A program made the translations under genes and the position numbers. From NCBI GenBank assembly GCA_022539475.1, contig VCMS01000240.1, positions 21,240 through 85,239 of the forward strand: DNA of 64,000 nucleotides, read 5' to 3'. The stretch comes from Gracilaria domingensis. Lineage: Eukaryota; Rhodophyta; Florideophyceae; Gracilariales; Gracilariaceae. The first letter of the stretch is position 1. Each line of letters opens with the position of its first letter. The notes below the pieces were generated by a model. That model did no database searches, was not told the origin of the DNA, and was given only the letters and a program-made list of their open reading frames with translations. Positions 42,835-52,608 of the stretch are shown here, in pieces.

Positions 42835-43517
42835 ATGAAGCCCGCGCCGCCGCCGCCCGCGCCCGCGCCCGCCCCGCCGGCCCCGGCCCCGCCAGAGCCC
42901 GATCTACCGCCGCCGGAGCCGCCGGTCGCGCCGCCCGAGCGCTTTGACGACGATATTCCAGCGCCCGCCATGCCCACCGCGGGCGCCTCCGCGCGCCCGA
43001 AGAGCCCGGTGGTGAACGGTACGTTTGAGAAGGGCGATTCGGATGACGAGGAGGTCATGGTCAAGACCGAGTTTGTGTGGGCCGATGGCGCTGATCACGA
43101 CGTCAAGTTGTCCGGCGCCTGGAACGGCTGGATGCCCGTGCAGATGTATCACGAAGGAGGTATGTGCTGCCTTGTGTTTTGCGTTTTCCCCCAACTTCCC
43201 CCCAAACCTCCCCTGTACTGACTCGTTTGTTTTGCGCTGCGGCTGCCGTCCTCGTCATTGCTCGTGCAGGCGGAATGTGGTCCGTTGTCACACCCGTGCC
43301 GGCCGGTACGCATGAGTTCAAGTTTGTGGTAGACGGCGAATGGAAGCACAGCACGCGTCATCCCACCGTCGGCGCCAACGAGGAAACCATGAACAACATC
43401 CGCGTCATTCGGGGCCCGCCCAAGAACAAGCAGAACACGGCGCGTCTTTCCGAGCAGCGCAACAAGCAGGCCGGTATGTCCGCACCAAAACACAAAAAGT
43501 GCTGCATCGTAAGTTAA
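42835..43517 (+). CDS. CBM48 (AMPK-beta-like glycogen-binding) protein, proline-rich, with possible C-terminal CaaX box
   Basis: Exon 1 (42,835-43,159) ends HEGG at a GTATGT donor. Exon 2 (43,270-43,517) follows a TCGTGCAG acceptor. The spliced frame encodes 190 residues: a Pro/Ala-rich leader, an acidic stretch ('GDSDDEEVMVK'), then a CBM48 fold ('TEFVWADGADHDVKLSGAWN', 'GMWSVVTPVPAGTHEFKFVV', 'DGEWKHSTRHPTV'), as in AMPK beta subunits and yeast Mdg1/Crp1. The C terminus is 'KHKKCCIVS': a basic patch, a second cysteine and a CaaX-like CIVS, suggesting farnesylation plus palmitoylation. The AMPK-beta C-terminal (ASC) domain is absent. An in-phase upstream start at 42,575 ('MPAPPPP') would add a longer polyproline leader but needs a one-base correction in a C-run near 42,740. 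Confidence 0.8.
43160..43269 (+). other. Intron of the CBM48 gene
   Basis: 110 bases, GTATGT...GTGCAG, pyrimidine-rich 3' half. Removing it joins the two halves of the CBM48 domain exactly in frame. Confidence 0.85.
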
Positions 43518-44480
43518 TTGCTCCACTGTATATGCCGATCGTGCTCCCCCCTTGGTCCTCCTTCGACCCGCTTCCTTTCCCCTGCTGCACTTTGCCCGCA
43601 CCGCTTCACGCTTCCTCTTGTTTTCGCCACCCGTGTCATGCTCGTTTCGTATGTGTACGCTGTGCAGTTTGGTTAACCACCTTGAGCCGTATATGTGTTT
43701 CGTTTTGTTCTCTCTCTGTGTGTGTATGTGTGTGTTTATCGCTATCTGTTGTTTGTTCTTTTCTGTCAGTCATGACTGTGTCTGTTTGTTGCCCTTTGTC
43801 TGTTCCGTACTCTTGTGTTCCGTTTTGCGTTGCAGCCTGATTGTAATGGAAGTGGCGTTTTGTGCATGCATTGCAGCGTGCCATTACGCGAGCTTATTGT
43901 TATTTTGTGTAGGAAGCACTGGCTGTGGCTGGAACCATCCGAAGCGTTGTTTCTCAGGCATCAAGCTTTGTAATCGATCCTTGTACGGAACGTGCCAGAG
44001 GGCATGTTGTTTCGAAAATCAGACTTACTTGATAACACACTGCGCCCCCCTGCCTCCCTCGTTCTCTCTTGTTATTTGGTGCTCGTTTTCGAGTGGTTTT
44101 TTTGTGTTTACTGCAAGGCTCTCTTCCTGTTTTGCTGATGGCTTCGATAAAGAGAAGTAATGGTAACTACCCTCAGCCGATGGCGGTTGCCTTTTGTTTC
44201 TTTTTTTCTTTTGTTGTGCACTAAAACCGCTACGGAACGGGGTTTACTGACTTTGAAACTGGTTCGTAAACATATTGTATCTACATTTTGTACTATTTAT
44301 GCTTTCGAGCGCTGTTGTCGCGTTGTGCTCGTACGATTTGTTATGCTGCGCGACTTGCGGAGCACACTCAAAGGTAGGATAGGCAGCACTACGTTTCAGC
44401 GCAGAAAGCCGATGGATCGAGCCGTTCCGTATGCAGCTGAGATACGCTCAGGAGCAGCACGCCATGCAGCCGACGAAGAG
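43518..44480 (+). other. 3' region of the CBM48 gene and spacer
   Basis: T-rich, with several acceptor-like sequences (after 43,668, 43,769, 43,833 and 43,913) that could serve an alternative last exon from the GTATGT at 43,474 or the GTAAGT at 43,509. No conserved domain downstream. Confidence 0.4.
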
Positions 44481-47150
44481 CTAGTCAAGAGTGGCAGATC
44501 GTTTGAAACACGGGAGACAGCATAGAGCAGACTTTCGTTCTTGGGGAGCTTGCTGTGGTTCTGGTTGCGGAGGCTTGGCAGCGGAGGCGGCAACTGCCTG
44601 ACTTGCCTCCAATTGCGACTTGGGGATATCGCGCATGAAGCGGAATTCGCGCATCATGGCGACAAAAGGTTCGGGATCCTTGGCGTCCAAAACGCCAGCA
44701 TCGGGTTCTGCAAATCCTCGTTGCAAGAACGGCATCATTGTTTCAAAGTCCATCTTCATGAGACGACTCTCGCACTGCTTGAGTACGGCCAGACACGCCT
44801 TGAGGATAATCTTCGGCGAGCCTCCAAGAAACATGAGATCCCAAACGCGCAGTAAGTGACGGTGTGGAAAGTTATGAGACAATGCGGTGATAAGCCATTT
44901 ATCCGCATAGAGTTCGAGCGCCACATTCTCGCGCTCAAGTCGCAAATTAAGTTGAGGCATGTAGTGAGCGACCAGGGGCTTCAGTTCGGAAATCCACTGA
45001 AGCATTAAGGGAAAACCCGGCGCGAAAACTTTCTTGTACTGAAAGCGATTCATGAACTGTGCAAACATGAGAAACGCTTCTTCCTCATCAACGGCATTCA
45101 TCAGAAACACAGCCGCGATGGAAGACATGCCCTGGCAGTAGCCGACAGTAGGTACATATCGCGCATACGCACGCAAAATAGAGCGCAGAGACTGAACGCC
45201 AACCTGCGCGCCGCCTGACCAAAAGAGGGAATGTGAAGGCATGGTCCTGGTCACATCCGCCTGAATGGTATGCTCGATATCATCCGGTAGCAAGTCACCC
45301 TCACCAGCCTTGCAAAGCTTGTCATACAAACCAGGTCTCGAATCTCGCAGAGACTTGGTATCCAGAAGAATCGGCCACAGCCTCCTCCTCATGGCGGGCG
45401 GAACTGGCACGAGGGCCAGTTCACGATAAGCGACGACGCGACTCGAACGGCCTCGCTCTCTTTGAAGCATCTCCGGTCTGCGCTCCATGACCTCCTTCCA
45501 GATACGCTCATGTTCACTTTCTCGCGTAATCTGACTGTTGGTCTTCTGCAGCTGCCCATTGGCAGCATCGCGCTTCGCAGCCTGCTCAGTAGCCGACGAG
45601 AACACCAGCAAAGGAGAAAGAGTGCTGGTAGCACCCGAGCGAGAACCAGAACGTCCGCCGTCTGCAAGCGCTCCTTGTTGCTCAGTGGCACCCAACTCAT
45701 CCGTACTCATTCGCAACTTGTCAAAGTCCGGGTCTGCAAAGTTGGCGCTTCGACGCGTGCCGGAAGCGGTCGGCTGCTCCTCGAGCGCAGTAGCCGAGAC
45801 GTCGTCCGCGGGCGACGAGGCCAGCGCGGACTCATCAAAATCCGGCTGCGGTAGCGACGACGGTTGTGCAGCAGCAGTCATGGAGGCGAGCGCAGACGGC
45901 ACCCGCTCGGAAGATGCGGCCGGAGAGTCGGACTTTGCAGATGCATTCTCGTCGGTCGCGGACAGTTGAGACGACGCGGAATTGGGTTGACTGGAGGACA
46001 AGTGGGGCAAATTTTGTTGTGCGTCATCGCTGACAATTTGCTCCAGCCCGTTAAGCTCGTCGACCGAAGTATAGGGTTCGTGCATCATTTTGTGCGCAAT
46101 ATTAGACAAGGCGGACTGCGACTGGTGCGGGTCAGCATCGTCAGCATTGGGAATGCTGGGACGCTTCTCGGCGTCAACGAAAAAGCCGTACTCATCAATG
46201 CTGCGCCCCGTAAGCTGCCCGGCGGCAACGGTGCTCTTCGCCGCAGCTGTGTAATCTCCGCTGAGCGTGGCATGTTTCGCTGCCATCGTTATCTTCTCGT
46301 CACAGCCATATCGCTGCAGAATTCTTCGCGCATGACCGCGATGACTCATAGCCACCAAGGCGTCAATGGTGGCGGAGCGCAAGTCGGGCGGAATTCGCTG
46401 CTCGGTGTCTTCCAGAACGGCGCACATGGCGGTGACGACGCCGGGCGTCTCCACAATCTGCACGGCTTTGCGCGGCCCCGACCAGGCGCCGACGGCGGCC
46501 AGCGCGGCGGCGGCGCGCAGGCGAATGTCCAGGGGCTGCTCGGGGGCGGCGGCGTTCGCGAGCGGCTGCAAGGCGCCGGCCGACAAGGCGTGCGCGCACG
46601 CCGGCGGGAAGCACACGAGCAGCTTGGCGACGATGCGCAAGGCGGCAATGGCGGGCGCATCGGGCAGACCGCGGCTGGAGCGCTTGTCCTGCTGGAAGGC
46701 GGCAAAGTCGACGACCCTGTCCGGGCTGTCGGCGGGGTCGGGCTGGCGCGGCAGGTACGCGACGAGCGTGGGCAGGCCGCCGGCGGCGACGAGCGACGAG
46801 CGGAAGGACGCGAGCGCGCACAGCGCGTGCATGGCCATGAGCAGCGGCACGGTGAGCGACGCGTCGGCGGTGGTGTTGAGCATGGCCAGCAGCTCGCGCT
46901 GCAGCGGGAGCTGCGCGAGCGCGGACAGCTGGTCGGCGGAGGCGCGGCGGATGCGCTGCAGCGCGGCGCGCAGCGGCGGCTGCGGCGCGTCGACGGGCAC
47001 GGGCGCCAGCGCGTCGGCGACGGCGGCGACCCAGTCGGGCGCGCGCGCGGGCGCGTTCATGTGCGTCGAGCCGGACGGCGGCGCGCGCAGCACGGGCGCG
47101 CGCGACGCGCGCAGCGGGACGGACGGCGAGAGCGCGGTGGCGGTGGCCAT
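44481..47150 (-). CDS. TBC domain (Rab GTPase-activating) protein with ARM-like N terminus
   Basis: An intact 889-residue frame from the ATG at 47,150 (GCGATGG context) to a TAG at 44,481. Residues ~30-330 are leucine/alanine-rich helical repeats resembling ARM/HEAT ('MAMHALCALASFRSSLVAAG', 'IRLRAAAALAAVGAW'). A Ser/Ala-rich acidic linker follows. The TBC domain occupies about residues 580-830 with both catalytic fingers: 'IQADVTRTMPSH' (arginine finger, IxxDxxR) and 'VGYCQGMSSIAAVFL' (YxQ), plus 'LYADKWLITALSHNFP' and 'LLRVWDLMFLGG'. Such proteins switch Rabs off at vesicle and organelle membranes. The C terminus 'ALCCLPCFKR' has three cysteines near basic residues, a possible palmitoylation site. 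No stops or frameshifts, unlike most of the window. Confidence 0.92.
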   Translation of the reverse strand: MATATALSPSVPLRASRAPVLRAPPSGSTHMNAPARAPDWVAAVADALAPVPVDAPQPPLRAALQRIRRASADQLSALAQLPLQRELLAMLNTTADASLTVPLLMAMHALCALASFRSSLVAAGGLPTLVAYLPRQPDPADSPDRVVDFAAFQQDKRSSRGLPDAPAIAALRIVAKLLVCFPPACAHALSAGALQPLANAAAPEQPLDIRLRAAAALAAVGAWSGPRKAVQIVETPGVVTAMCAVLEDTEQRIPPDLRSATIDALVAMSHRGHARRILQRYGCDEKITMAAKHATLSGDYTAAAKSTVAAGQLTGRSIDEYGFFVDAEKRPSIPNADDADPHQSQSALSNIAHKMMHEPYTSVDELNGLEQIVSDDAQQNLPHLSSSQPNSASSQLSATDENASAKSDSPAASSERVPSALASMTAAAQPSSLPQPDFDESALASSPADDVSATALEEQPTASGTRRSANFADPDFDKLRMSTDELGATEQQGALADGGRSGSRSGATSTLSPLLVFSSATEQAAKRDAANGQLQKTNSQITRESEHERIWKEVMERRPEMLQRERGRSSRVVAYRELALVPVPPAMRRRLWPILLDTKSLRDSRPGLYDKLCKAGEGDLLPDDIEHTIQADVTRTMPSHSLFWSGGAQVGVQSLRSILRAYARYVPTVGYCQGMSSIAAVFLMNAVDEEEAFLMFAQFMNRFQYKKVFAPGFPLMLQWISELKPLVAHYMPQLNLRLERENVALELYADKWLITALSHNFPHRHLLRVWDLMFLGGSPKIILKACLAVLKQCESRLMKMDFETMMPFLQRGFAEPDAGVLDAKDPEPFVAMMREFRFMRDIPKSQLEASQAVAASAAKPPQPEPQQAPQERKSALCCLPCFKRSATLD

Positions 47151-47360
47151 CGCTGCGGCGGACGCGGCTGTTGCCAACGCGGTTGGTGGCGCACCCCCCG
47201 CGCGCCGCCATCGCCGCGCGCTGCGCACGCCGTGCCCGCCGTTTTCTGCGCGCTTGCGCGCCCGCCGCAACCGACTGCGCGCGCGCGCGCGCGTGTGCCA
47301 CGCACCGCACGTGGCCCGAGCCCATTAAAATAATTGGCTCAACAACGGTCATCTACTGGC
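47151..47360 (-). promoter_or_regulatory. Upstream region of the TBC gene with CCAAT box and CACGTG
   Basis: On the minus strand 'gagccaattattttaatggg' (47,322-47,341) is followed about 10 bases on by 'gccacgtgcgg' and then the GC-rich 5' region. A CCAAT box, an AT-rich core and an E/G-box-like CACGTG fit a core promoter. GC content falls sharply upstream of 47,340. Confidence 0.5.
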
Positions 47361-48963
47361 AGTTTCTAAGTAGTTCGATAGAGAAAAAGAGGAATGAAAG
47401 CAAACAGAAACCAAATCCGGTACGTGAGACAGGCTGAAACAGTCTTGGAAGTAGAGATGTAACCAAACAAACAGGCAATATCTGCGGACATACAATTTCT
47501 AGTATCCATGCAGCTGGAGGCTGGCAGAATTGGAGGTACAAAATTGTACATCGGATGCACAGTTTCTTTTGCCTTTTGTTTAACACGCGAATAACAGAAA
47601 AAGGAAAGCAGTAAGTTGCAAAAACGGTTACAAGTCGAGACGTAAATGATTTTGTTCTTTTCAAAAAAATTCAAACTATGTTTTAAGAGTTCGCACTTCA
47701 AAAGGACTTGTGCAAAAAAAAATTTGATACTAAAATGGAAACTAAAGTTTCCGCACAACAACTTCTGTAACTCGTGAGAAAAACAATAAACGTTGCACAA
47801 GTATGACACGAATAGCAAAACTCAGCGCAACAGTCGCTACTATTTGTGAAATAGAACTAAATAGTAAAGTGGCGTGAGTAAATGAAACATATCTTTTCGT
47901 TGCGCCTCGATTACTACTATAGTAGTACTGAGTTCACTTTAGTTGTAGCACCACATGAGTGGACTCGTTACGTGACTTTTTGACTCTCCTAAAAGAGGAT
48001 GGAATCGCTAGATGATCCTCTGGCTCTCCAGCAATCAAATCAGCCCATCTTAAAGGCTTTAACGAACCCAAGTTGCCACTGCCGCGTTAGAAAGCTCAAC
48101 CTCATCCAAAACCAGTAGCGTAGGTAGCCGTTCTTGTTTCACTGCAGCCAATGACTTGATAAATAAAGTGATTAGGATATACAAGTAGAAAGATTCTTTA
48201 CAAAGGATCCTTGTTGCATCGATGTGTTTCGTTTAGATACCTCTTGTAGCATGCAAAAGAGCTAATAATGTGATCAGACTCTTTCTCACTTTGTTACAGT
48301 TTGAAAGATGCGTATGATTATAAGGGCAACAAAAAAAGACATTGTATTTTCAGAATGTGAGAAATAGACATTTCACAATTTGTAGTGAATCATTGCTGAT
48401 TTCGTGTGTTGCGTAAACTCTATTGACTATGTAGACCGGATAATACCGGGTAGTTCAAATATTAGAATGACTTCTGACGGTTTTCTTCAAGAAACCTGGT
48501 CCAGTTAGTGTGGCCTTATGGTTTAGGCCAGGCGGGCCAGGAGACACCAAACGCTAGGTGGAGGAACCCACCTCGTTCAATAAGTAAAGCGGCTCTTTGC
48601 TAATTTCAGCATAGGCTTTGAAGAAACAAAGAAGATGATCTATTTTGCGCAAGCAGTGAGTGGCTTTGACGTTTAAGCAGCGCCTGTCGCATTTTTTTCT
48701 CGATAATCAGCGGTTCCGACTATCGTCATGGCCGACAATCTTTTTGTCCGTTGAGGCGGCACAAAAATCCGTCGTTTTTCTCTCATTATGTAAGTCTCTA
48801 CGATGCTCTGTATAAGATTATGAACCATTCTCATTCAGTATTACCTGGTCATGATCAACAGCACACACATATCGTATGTTAAGGTAACCCTTCTCTTTCA
48901 TACCGCTTTGGTGATGTTAATCATAATTTATTGAGAAGCCAATTGATGGGGAAAACAAAGTTA
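47361..48963. other. AT-rich, gene-free stretch
   Basis: No ORF with a recognisable motif. A short GC-rich island at about 48,500-48,580 ('gccaggcgggccagg') stands out, but it does not fold into a tRNA or any RNA I recognise. Confidence 0.4.
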
Positions 48964-49035
48964 TTAATCGAACGATAATAGCCGTTTTTAAATAACCCGT
49001 TTGTTATTTAAAAACGGCTATTATCGTTCGATTAA
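48964..49035. repeat. Perfect hairpin, 33-bp arms, 6-nt loop
   Basis: The arms at 48,964-48,996 and 49,003-49,035 are exact reverse complements around the loop CCGTTT. A second, smaller inverted repeat on the same CCCGTTTGTT theme follows at about 49,053-49,078. Confidence 0.95.
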
Positions 49036-50438
49036 GAACTTCGTTATTATATCCCGTTTGTTTTCGAAACAAGACGGGCGGCGTACTGGCACACTGTTCA
49101 ATTACGCATACACAAAACCTTAAAAACCGGGCTTGTTCCAAAACAGTAGATGAAATAAACGAGCGGCCGACGCACGATTAATTAAAGTCTTCGCTTAGTG
49201 CCCTGTCTGATTTCAACATCCGTATTGGCGTTCTTGTCTCTGCCTTGAGGCCGCATTTTGTCTCACAATTTCGACCAAAGTTTCAACGAACACAGTGACT
49301 TCAAAGGCTGCATGCGATGCGAACCAAGTAGAAACGGATGTGAACGTTCGTTGCACAATTTTATCACCACCAACCATTTTAACAGTGCTGGCACAAACCA
49401 ATCACCTCCAAACAACAGTTCCAAAGATTCCAATAGTCCCACAGCTATCAAAGATGACCACAATCACCTTCAGTCGTCCCATCGTTAGACGCTGCTCGCT
49501 CTATTACCGCATGATGAGATACAGATCAATCCAGACCCAGTGAATTGAGTAGCCGATCAAGTAATCGCCGCATGCAAAGATTTGTGGTGAACAAAGTGGA
49601 GAAAAATTAAGTCTTACAGTGATTCATAGCACATGATGCTCAACTTTAGAAAATGAAAGCGCTAGCGGGTACTTGCGCCAAGTTTGGAGGCCAAACAAAA
49701 ACAGGCTACGTTTCTGATAGCCCCATCGTTCATGAACAAAATATGTTTGGTGTGTCATGAGGACGTCATTATATGTCTAATATAACAATGCAAAATGTAC
49801 GCTACCTTGTAGACTCGGTTTCTGAGATGACAAAAAGCCTAATACTGTCTTCTCTGAAAGGTTAAGAGATTGTAACGATGCACCAATTGCAGCGGCACGC
49901 GGACGCTAAAAGGATACACAACACTGTCTGGATCAGCCAGTCTCATATTATAAGAATGAGGCATCGAAGCGCGTTTTGACAACGGATGACGATGCAGCTT
50001 GTAGAATTTGTCGCAACAACGAGGCTTAACCGGAGATAAATAAAATAAGAAGGAAATTTAAAGGCAACTTTTGAGCAGAACAACAAATTTTGCAAGGAAA
50101 AGCGGGCAACAAAAAAACCTCTACAACTTGCGGCAGAAAGTCAGAATCTACGTGCTCAGAGGCGAATTGGAAACGCAGAATCTACGAGCGCAGCACTACA
50201 ACGTCATCAAAGTGGGCAGTTTGGTAGGTTGGTGAACCGAGCAATCAATTGCAGTTGCCAAAAGTTTGCACTTTCTTTCCCCCTCTTTTTAAAGAAAAGC
50301 CACTGATAATCAACAAACAAGTTCCTTCAGGTAACACATCCAGGACATTGTGAACGGAGCTAACATCAATGTGTCGCGTATAGCGCCGTCTGCTGACAGT
50401 GATCAAAGTCCTTCGCCCTGGTCGCCTGCAGCTTTCTA
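49036..50438. other. AT-rich spacer, no gene seen
   Basis: Short ORFs only, no motif. Confidence 0.4.
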
Positions 50439-51286
50439 TGTGATGAAATCCCGCCAGTGCGCAAACAAAAGTTACGTCGCGGGAAGCCCACCGACAGAGT
50501 GTTCGAGCCCGGCTCCCTATAGAAGTAAAATTCGTGCTAAAATGCTCTAGTAGAGCTAACACACATTGGGTCTAAATCTGGGCAGCGTTGTTCTGGACGT
50601 GCAGCTGGAGTTTGAGGTGAGTTTAGTCCGAGTAAAATCCGTGTAATTTCGGCAAGCCAAAGCGAGTGGAGATATCCAAACCAACTGTGTTCGATAAAAC
50701 GAAAAATCAACGAGCGGCTCAGCGGTGCATTGACTCGCGAGATCGAGAAATATTTCTAGAAAATATGGGTCTAACCTGTATAACAGGGCAGAATAACAAA
50801 AGTGGTACGACAAAAATAATAGAACAACAAACAAGATGACATAACGACGAACTAGAACTCTTTAGTGGTAGACGTTGGATGACGAGCCCGGAATCGCAAC
50901 AGCGTGTCTGATTAGGGACGACGACCTTTCGTATGCTGCACGAAAGTCAGAGACAGAAGCTTCCTTGAGATTTACTTCCCGTGCGATGACGGCAAGTGCC
51001 GCCACCTCTAAAGGGCACTTGAAAGTATCAATTAAAAATTTTTACATATCCGACGGTGCCGGCCAACATTCTACACGTTTGAAACCGTGGCAGGCTTGGC
51101 ACGGCATACTCTGCATCAAGCCAACTCGGCACACGTGTGCAGAAACATTACCTTACCTAGGCATACTCCAAAATAGGGCCACTATTACAGTAACTTCTCA
51201 TAACTTGAGGTGTCGAAGCCGGTAACGGATCAACGGACTATGAAAAGCACCTCGGTGCATCTCTCTGCAGGGCGTTTTGCTCTACA
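50439..51286 (-). mobile_element. Solo LTR of the chromovirus family, inverted and diverged
   Basis: Reads on the minus strand as an old copy of the 853-bp LTR found at 51,592 and 62,500, from TGTAGAGCAAAACGCCC (ending 51,286) to the terminal TG/CA at 50,439. It is about 848 bases. The flanks TTCTA (50,434-50,438) and CTCTA (51,287-51,291) look like a 5-bp target duplication with one change, as left by LTR-LTR recombination. Confidence 0.8.
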
Positions 51287-51591
51287 CTCTACGCTGCAGA
51301 CTTTACGCATGCCGCTCACGCGTCCGCTGCAAACAGAAGATTGAATCTGTTTTATTTCAGTGTTTTTTAGTGTTCTTCCTCGCTACTTGCACTTTGTTGG
51401 GCAGCCAATTTCAATTCGTATCTACTGCGCGGCTGTAGTGCGTATCCGAGCTGGTCAAATTTCCATTTGCATATCATCGCAATGGTTTGATACGCAAGGG
51501 CAAAGAGTTGCTTCTCAAATGGCCAGCGACCCTGGAATAAACGAAATCTTTTATTAATGTATCCAATGCCCCATTCATTCACCATGCGTTG

Positions 51592-52444
51592 TGTAGAGCA
51601 AAACGCCCTCTGTGGAGATGCACCGAGGTGTTTTTCATAGTTTGTTGATCCGTTACCGGCTTCGACACCTCAGGTTATCAGAGGCTGCTGTGGTAGTGGC
51701 CTTATTTTGGGGTATGCCTAGAAAGGGTAGTATTTCTGCACACGTGTGCCAAGTTGGCCCGATAGCGGGTGCCCCGTGGCAAGGCTGCCACGGGTCCACA
51801 CCTGTAGTGTATTGGCCGGCATCGCCGGATAGTTAGATATTTCAATTGATATTATCAAGTGCCGTATACAGGTGGCGGCACTTGCCGCCACTGTACGGGA
51901 AGTAAACGTCAAGGAGGCTTCTGGCCCTGACTTTCCTGCCGCTTGTGAACGGTCTTCGTACCTAATCGGGCAAGCCGCCACAATTCCGGGCTAGTCATCC
52001 GACCTCTACAACTGAGGAGTTCTAGACCGTCGTCACGGCATCTTTTCTGTTCTTTTATTGTTATTATTTCCATCATACGGCTCCTATCGCTCTGCCCTGC
52101 TATACAGGTTTGACCCACGTTGTCCGGGAATATTTCTCGATCTCGCGAGTCAATGCACCGTTGCGCGGCTCGTTGGTTGCCCGTTTTGCCCAACACCGTT
52201 GGTTTCGATATCTCCACTCGCTGTGGCTGCCCGGAGCTACCCGGATTCTACGCCAATTCTACCCACCCCAACCTCCGGCTGCACGCCCAGGACGGGGCTG
52301 CCCGGATTTACACCCGGCCTGTGTCAGCCCTACCGAAGGGTTCTACCACCGACCCTACCCCTATAGGGAGCGCGGCTCGAACACCCTGTAGGTGCGCTTT
52401 CCGGAACGCGGCTCTTGTTTGCCCACTCGTGGGATTGCACCACA
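51592..52444 (+). repeat. 5' LTR of the chromovirus (853 bp)
   Basis: TGTAGAGCAAAACG...GCACCACA, with the same length as the 3' copy. It contains several strong small hairpins, for example GTGGCGGCA/TGCCGCCAC near 51,873 and CCCGTGGCA/TGCCACGGG near 51,774. Confidence 0.95.
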
Positions 52445-52447
52445 AAC

Positions 52448-52465
52448 TGGTCTCCGGACTTAGAA
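52448..52465 (+). other. Primer-binding site of the chromovirus
   Basis: TGGTCTCCGGACTTAGAA starts three bases after the 5' LTR. The leading TGG is the complement of a tRNA CCA end. I cannot assign the tRNA. Confidence 0.65.
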
Positions 52466-52608
52466 TCGGCTTTATTTGCCAACATTTGTTGGAGTTGGTT
52501 CGTTTGTTTCGAGCCCAGATAGTTGGGAATATCCGTTCTTACGGTTCTCTCAATGTCCGTTTTCGGAAGTTGTTTTGGTTGCTCATTTGCCGACTGTGTC
52601 GGTGAACG

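Noticed and set aside
42187-43064. Several long Gly/Arg-, Pro- and Ala-rich frames on both strands
   Set aside because: All arise from CCG/GGC repeats around the polyproline leader of the CBM48 gene.
45864-47333. Plus-strand open frame of 489 codons and a minus-strand frame of 329 codons
   Set aside because: Both are shadows of the TBC gene in other frames, with extreme Gly/Arg or Arg/Ala composition typical of GC-rich coding DNA.
48500-48580. Possible structured RNA in a GC-rich island
   Set aside because: No cloverleaf, snoRNA boxes or other recognisable pattern.
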